DNA of 10,705 nucleotides from an uncultured Bacillota bacterium. Lineage in GTDB: Bacteria; Bacillota; Clostridia; Caldicoprobacterales; UBA3941. The stretch spans positions 1 to 10,705 of the forward strand of contig CALGOY010000202.1 in NCBI GenBank assembly GCA_937960725.1, read 5' to 3'. A program made the translations under genes and the position numbers. The notes beneath the pieces were generated by a model. It did not search any database. It was not told where the DNA came from and saw only the letters and a program-made list of their open reading frames with translations. Within the stretch, counting starts at the first letter, position 1, and each line of letters starts with the position of its first letter. Below, piece by piece: positions 7,536 through 10,705 of the stretch.

Positions 7536-8431
7536 CAGCCTATTGTTTCAATAGTAATGGCATTTGCCAACCTGTTTGGAATGGGCGGAGCACCTTTGTG
7601 CTCAACAGAACGGGGCCGGGGTGATATCGAGGAAGCAGAAAATATCATGGGTAACTCTTTTATTATGCTTGTATCTACCGGCATAGTTTTAACAATAGTA
7701 GGATTGTTAATAAAAAGCCTATACTATACATGTTCGGCGCCAGCGATCAGACATTTCCGTATGCAAATGAGTACATAACTATTTATCTTCTTGGAAATGT
7801 ATTCGTCATGATCAGCTTGGGAATGAATCATTTTATTAACGCCCAAGGATTTGGCCGCATGGGAATGGCTACGATGATTTTAGGAGCGGTTTCAAACATT
7901 ATCCTAGACCCTATTTTTATTTTTGTATTAGATATGGGAGTTCGAGGAGCTGCTCTGGCAACCATTATATCCCAATTTTTATCTAGCGTCTGGGTTATTA
8001 AATTTCTGCTAAGCGATAAAGCTATACTAAAACTGAAAAAAAGTAGCTTTGCACTAAATAAATACAGGATAAGGCGAATCCTAGGATTAGGAGCTTCTGG
8101 ATTTGTAATGCAGATTACGAACTCTTTGGTGCAGACTTTATGCAACGTTACCCTCCAGCAATTTGGAGGGGATTTATACGTCGGTATTATGACTGTTATA
8201 AATTCTATTAGGGAGATTATTAGCAAGCCAGTTAATGGATTGACAAACGGGGCTCAGCCGGTTATGGGATTTAACTATGGAGCCCGCAAGTATGATAGGG
8301 TGAAGAAGAGCATTAAATTTATATCTATTGCCTCTATTGTCTTTAACGTTTTTGTATGGGGATTAGTTCAATCCTTCCCAGACTTTTTCACTCCTCTGCC
8401 ACCTAAAATTGTTACAAATTATCTTATGTAG
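7536..8431 (+). pseudogene. Decayed MATE-family transporter (frameshifted, truncated)
   Basis: The plus strand encodes a MATE protein in pieces. The first piece, from 7536, reads QPIVSIVMAFANLFGMGGAP and on through GRGDIEEAENIMGNSF to GIVLTIVGLLIK. The second, from about 7718, reads PILYMFGASDQTFPYANEY and covers helices up to VKKSIKFISIASIVFNVFVWG. The frames join if two extra bases (AG at 7716-7717, next to an A-run) are removed. The first 50-60 family residues are missing or eroded: a TGA sits at 7533-7535. The C-terminus stops at 8431 after non-family residues (TPLPPKIVTNYLM), about 100 residues short. The family-typical block GMATMILGAVSNIILDP lies in the second piece. No promoter or Shine-Dalgarno is convincing. 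The remnant is not a recent copy of the neighbouring MATE gene, because its signature residues differ. It is non-functional as read, unless the base calls are wrong, and even then both ends are defective. Confidence 0.85.
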
Positions 8432-8467
8432 CATTATATAGTATTTTACGACTTTAAAAAAGAGTAT

Positions 8468-8511
8468 AAAAAACACCTAGTCCATCGGATTTCGATGTAC
8501 TAGGTGTTTTT
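8468..8511. terminator. Strong bidirectional terminator
   Basis: Arms AAAAACACCTAGT (8469-8481) and ACTAGGTGTTTTT (8499-8511) are perfectly complementary over 13 bp. The inner CATCG/CGATG pair (8483-8487, 8493-8497) extends the stem beyond one mismatch. T-runs follow on both strands. It lies 22 bp past the coat-gene stop and 37 bp past the MATE remnant, and so would end both converging transcripts. Confidence 0.9.
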
Positions 8512-8533
8512 CTTCTGCCTTTATTTAATGCCT

Positions 8534-9058
8534 TTATTGAGGATTATACATTCCCTTGCTTTGCATGTAATTGAAAATCTGCTCCCCGTGTTGCTGTTCT
8601 TCTTTCTGAATATGGTTTAGAATTTCTCGAATTTTTGCATCTCTGAATTCAAATATTGCAGTATTGTATGTCGCAGACACATATTTTTCTGTTGACAGAA
8701 GATCAGTACATAGGTCAGCATCTTGCTGATTTGTCATTCCTGCTCGCCCTGATGAAGTACTCTGCATACCCATATTTTGTCCAGCCTGCTGTTGCTGTTG
8801 TTGTCCTTGCATACCTGTGTTTTGCGCTTGCTGTCCTTGCTGCTGCCCTTGCTGAGATATATCTGGAATTTGTCCGTTAAGTATCTGATTAATAGTATTT
8901 AAATGCTGCTGCTCCTGCTGAGCCAGTCGCTGGCATAGCTGCTTTAATTCCGGACATTGGGCTTGCTGAGCATAGTTATTGTATTTTTTAATACACAGTT
9001 CTTCTTGCTTTTTTTGATCCTCTAATAGATACCTTTCTTTTTGAGTTAAATGTGACAT
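8534..9058 (-). CDS. CotF-like spore coat protein
   Basis: A 174-residue protein with the Coat-F/ferritin-like layout. An N-terminal helical pair (about 5-62) opens with the typical TQKERYLLEDQKKQEELC and contains E49-Q-Q-H52. A Gln/Gly/Met-rich linker follows (about 68-105), then a second helical pair (about 112-165) with LLSTEKYVSATYN and E154-Q-Q-H157. CotF-domain proteins are spore coat or coat-associated proteins in Bacilli and Clostridia; there is no signal peptide, which fits mother-cell or spore-interior assembly. The ATG at 9058 follows AGGAGGTG (9064-9071) by 5 nt. Upstream lies a sigma-G-like promoter that overlaps a hairpin. The methyltransferase gene ends 70 bp upstream. The linker is low-complexity sequence of CAG/CAA codons, so its length may vary between strains. 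Confidence 0.88.
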   Translation of the reverse strand: MSHLTQKERYLLEDQKKQEELCIKKYNNYAQQAQCPELKQLCQRLAQQEQQHLNTINQILNGQIPDISQQGQQQGQQAQNTGMQGQQQQQQAGQNMGMQSTSSGRAGMTNQQDADLCTDLLSTEKYVSATYNTAIFEFRDAKIREILNHIQKEEQQHGEQIFNYMQSKGMYNPQ

Positions 9059-9066
9059 AAAAACAC

Positions 9067-9094
9067 CTCCTGATTATAGAATGTTCATCAGGAG
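9067..9094 (-). repeat. Inverted repeat covering the coat-gene ribosome binding site
   Basis: CTCCTGAT (9067-9074) and ATCAGGAG (9087-9094) are perfect 8-bp arms with a 12-nt loop. In a minus-strand RNA that begins upstream, the 5' arm would pair with the AGGAG of the coat-gene Shine-Dalgarno. The second arm is followed by GTGTTTTT, so the same hairpin could also act as a weak terminator for the methyltransferase transcript. Confidence 0.6.
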
Positions 9095-9106
9095 AAAAAA
9101 TATTCA
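9077..9106 (-). promoter_or_regulatory. Sigma-G-like sporulation promoter of the coat gene
   Basis: On the minus strand TGAATA (9101-9106), a 17-bp gap, then CATTCTA (9077-9083). The classical sigma-G consensus from Bacillus subtilis is TGAATA, 17-18 bp, CATACTA, so this matches at 12 of 13 positions. The predicted start is near 9070-9071, at the first bases of the Shine-Dalgarno, giving a leader of about 12 nt. The match is read by eye and is not experimentally supported. Confidence 0.6.
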
Positions 9107-9128
9107 AGTAAATGTTCTAGGGATTCAA

Positions 9129-9830
9129 TCATTTTTTTCTTAATATCTCAAATCTCCTCTTTCCAATCTGTTCCTTTTCTAACCTTATAAATTTCTCATT
9201 CCTAACTTTCTGCTTCTTATTCATACAAAGGCCTACGATAGTATCTCGGGAACAGATTTCATGGAGTGAGTCTAATAACTTATCTATGGCATTTTCTTCA
9301 TTTCCTTTCCAATCTATCATATCGCCATATGGAACATCAGTAATGATAATATCTGGTTTTTCCTCAAGGTTAATAGTGTCTAATGCATCGCACTGAAAAA
9401 CTTCAAACTCTATATTATTTCTAATTAAATTCTTTAGCCTAATTGCACTATTTTTCGCTTCAATATGTGATTGTTTTTGATAACTTGCTATCATTTGTTC
9501 AATTTCTGCTATCCGCTTGTTTATCCCTTCTTTGCTAAGTAGCGACAGGTTCTTTTTTGCAATATCAAGCATTTCCATATTTATATCGCTTCCAATGATT
9601 TTCCCAATCGTGTCCTGGTTTAAAAAACCTAAAACAGTAAGCAAGTACCCCCCACCACAGCAACAATCATATAAACAAATGTTATTCTTTTTTATTGAAT
9701 ACTCCAAACACCTTCCGTATATCTCCTGGGCTAGCCTTACCGGAAAGTTTGTCATGCCTTTTATGTTATATATAACGCGACCAGCTGCAAAGTCTTCATA
9801 ATTACCTTTTTTGCCATATTTATATTTCAT
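9129..9830 (-). CDS. AviRa-like 23S rRNA methyltransferase
   Basis: A 233-residue SAM-dependent methyltransferase. The layout matches the AviRa family: NFPVRLAQEIYGRCLEY (about 28-44), SAM-binding motif I LYDCCCGGGYLLTVLG (about 53-68), the acidic SD at the end of strand 2 (81-82), KKNLSLLSKEGI (about 92-103), a helical insert, and the catalytic-type motif TDVPYG (164-169) followed by W. Streptomyces AviRa methylates a guanine in 23S rRNA helix 91 and protects against avilamycin; whether this homologue hits the same base is inference. I start at the ATG at 9828-9830 because AAGGCGAGG lies 7 nt upstream. An in-frame TTG at 9860 has no Shine-Dalgarno and would add 10 basic residues. The DUF4177 gene lies 114 bp upstream on the same strand. 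Confidence 0.85.
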   Translation of the reverse strand: MKYKYGKKGNYEDFAAGRVIYNIKGMTNFPVRLAQEIYGRCLEYSIKKNNICLYDCCCGGGYLLTVLGFLNQDTIGKIIGSDINMEMLDIAKKNLSLLSKEGINKRIAEIEQMIASYQKQSHIEAKNSAIRLKNLIRNNIEFEVFQCDALDTINLEEKPDIIITDVPYGDMIDWKGNEENAIDKLLDSLHEICSRDTIVGLCMNKKQKVRNEKFIRLEKEQIGKRRFEILRKK

Positions 9831-9944
9831 ATACAAACCTCGCCTTCTTTCAATATTCAATTTCTAATGCTTAATCCATTCTCGCTCTTTTTTAAAACCA
9901 CTTAGCTTCAATTAGCTGGTCTTTAATTAATCTACTTAAAAAAT

Positions 9945-10160
9945 CTATTCTTCTATAGGCTTTTCAAAGATAATTTGATAGCAATACGGTGCTGCTACTC
10001 CCGTTCTTTCGTTGGCTGGAATAACAATCTGTTTCAATCTCCACCCATTGTCGGCCTCTTCTACAATAATTCTCTTACATTTTTCAAAAGTTTCTCCTAG
10101 CTTTGTTTTAAAACCCTTTTCCCTCAATGGAACTTCTACAAATTTATATTCATATTTCAT
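9945..10160 (-). CDS. Small DUF4177-type protein
   Basis: A 71-residue soluble protein beginning MKYEYKFVEVPL, with a central IIVEEADNGWRLKQIV block and an ending CYQIIFEKP. Beta-strand, helix, GW-L, beta-strand is the pattern of DUF4177 proteins, small proteins of unknown function common in Firmicutes. The ATG follows AGGAGG (10168-10173) by 7 nt, a textbook spacing. A TATAAT (10190-10195) stands at the right distance upstream, but no good -35 is visible. It is a separate small gene between the broken lipoprotein gene and the methyltransferase gene. No function can be inferred from these neighbours. Confidence 0.82.
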   Translation of the reverse strand: MKYEYKFVEVPLREKGFKTKLGETFEKCKRIIVEEADNGWRLKQIVIPANERTGVAAPYCYQIIFEKPIEE

Positions 10161-10264
10161 TTTTGGACCTCCTGTGATATTCTTTATATATTATACATTT
10201 TTCTACTAATGCGACTCATACACCTTGTTCACATTTAAAAAAGTATATAATAAATTCATACCCT

Positions 10265-10278
10265 TTAACTTAAGTTAA
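10265..10278. repeat. 14-bp perfect palindrome
   Basis: TTAACTTAAGTTAA is self-complementary with no loop and overlaps the ancestral stop codon (10275-10277) of the broken lipoprotein gene. It may be a protein-binding site for DUF4177 control, or chance in AT-rich DNA. Confidence 0.3.
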
Positions 10279-10588
10279 TCTACATTTTTGTCAGAAAACG
10301 TTATTGTCACTGCTACGCCAGAATTACAATCGGCCTTTCTCAACTCATCTAGAAAGGCTAGAGTTCATTGTCATTCCTGCTTCACTAAAGTCTACAAGGC
10401 TTTCATAATGTTTTCCCTGAGTTTATCCATTGGCCGTTCTCATAGATCCAAATATCAATCGATATGGATTTAACTGTTTCGTCAATTGTATAATCAATAA
10501 CATCATTATCTATTTTCCTATTGTCGTTACAGGCAATAAGTAATATGACTGTCGTTAGCAATAAAATTACCAATATAAATTTTCTCAT
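10275..10588 (-). pseudogene. Small lipoprotein gene broken by two frameshifts
   Basis: The intact start (ATG at 10588, GGGGG at 10598-10602) encodes a signal peptide with lipobox L17-I18-A19-C20, then a polar region to WIYENGQWINSGKTL and a stop at 10403-10405. Shifting frame by one base at the GGGAAAA run (about 10411-10417) continues as HYESLVDFSEAGMTMN. A second one-base shift (about 10348-10367) continues as LDELRKADCNSGVAVTI and then TFSDKNVD to TAA at 10275-10277. The total of 314 nt is 104 codons plus 2 bases, which fits two one-base insertions in a lipoprotein of about 103 residues. The family is not recognised. Without frame repair, only a 61-residue lipopeptide would be made. Sequencing errors are an alternative explanation. 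Confidence 0.7.
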
Positions 10589-10647
10589 TATGATTTTCCC
10601 CCATAAAAATAGATGTATAATAATAAATTTAAAAATCTAAAAAGTTT

Positions 10648-10705
10648 CTAGCCCTTTTCAATCGATCTGTATAGCCAGGCTTTGATGCTCCCGCGGCGCG
10701 GATCG
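10648..10705 (-). CDS. Possible C-terminal tail of a gene cut by the window edge
   Basis: All three minus-strand frames stay open to the right edge, so the frame is uncertain. The frame ending TAG at 10648-10650 reads DPRRGSIKAWLYRSIEKG, which loosely resembles the end of sigma-70 region 4.2 (GTVKSRLYRA-type). An alternative frame reads IRAAGASKPGYTDRLKRAR and continues further left. The last 20 bases are GC-rich, unlike the rest. I cannot assign a product. Confidence 0.25.
   Translation of the reverse strand, partial: DPRRGSIKAWLYRSIEKG

Noticed and set aside
8755..8930. CTG/TTG-rich repetitive DNA as a repeat array
   Set aside because: It is the Gln-rich linker and helices of the coat gene read in reverse. 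The units are irregular and there are no spacers, so it is not a CRISPR or tandem array.
9073..9078. TATAAT as a sigma-A -10 for the coat gene
   Set aside because: The best TTGAAT-like -35 is 23 bp away, too far. The same region fits a sigma-G pattern much better.
9831..9860. TTG start adding 10 residues to the methyltransferase
   Set aside because: It has no Shine-Dalgarno, whereas the ATG at 9830 has AAGGCGAGG at good spacing.
9896..9919. Inverted repeat between the methyltransferase and DUF4177 genes as a terminator
   Set aside because: Only 4 outer base pairs are sound, the inner stem has several mismatches, and no clean T-run follows.

Overview
The window is AT-rich and carries a spore coat-type (CotF-like) gene with a sigma-G-like promoter, strong AGGAGG ribosome binding sites, TTG starts and lipoproteins with lipoboxes. 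These point to a spore-forming, low-GC Firmicute of the Clostridia/Tissierellia type. This is an inference from gene content; the species cannot be read from the sequence. Every intact gene is on the minus strand. The only plus-strand coding signal is a decayed MATE transporter.

Layout, left to right. 1-237: the N-terminus of a membrane-anchored sensor-like protein, cut by the window edge. 490-526: terminator of the next unit. 535-5644: a drug-efflux unit read leftward, in the order membrane-fusion lipoprotein (4370-5644), RND transporter (1248-4373), TetR regulator (535-1131). It starts at a good sigma-A-type promoter (5714-5742) with a 16-bp palindromic operator candidate (5683-5698) just downstream of the predicted start point. 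5813-7156: an intact MATE transporter with its own terminator overlapping its stop codon. 7157-7535: a gene-poor spacer. 7536-8431: a frameshifted, truncated MATE remnant on the plus strand, from a different MATE clade than the intact copy. 8468-8511: a strong bidirectional terminator between converging units. 8534-9058: CotF-like coat protein. 9129-9830: AviRa-like 23S rRNA methyltransferase. 9945-10160: small DUF4177 protein. 10275-10588: a small lipoprotein gene broken by two single-base shifts. 10648-10705: an unresolved tail of another gene.

How the parts fit. The left half is a xenobiotic-export locus: a TetR-controlled RND pump with its adaptor beside an independent MATE pump, with the remains of a second MATE nearby. 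The AviRa-like methyltransferase would add target-site protection against orthosomycin-type antibiotics if it has the activity of its family. The coat gene is unrelated in function and appears to be switched separately: its sigma-G-like promoter would start a very short leader, while read-through RNA from the methyltransferase gene would fold over the coat ribosome binding site.

Most of the window is ordinary, well-known families. I do not see a clearly new multi-gene system. The observations most worth checking are the promoter/hairpin arrangement before the coat gene, the operator/TetR pairing, the three-stem structure in the RND-tetR spacer, and the broken lipoprotein and MATE genes.
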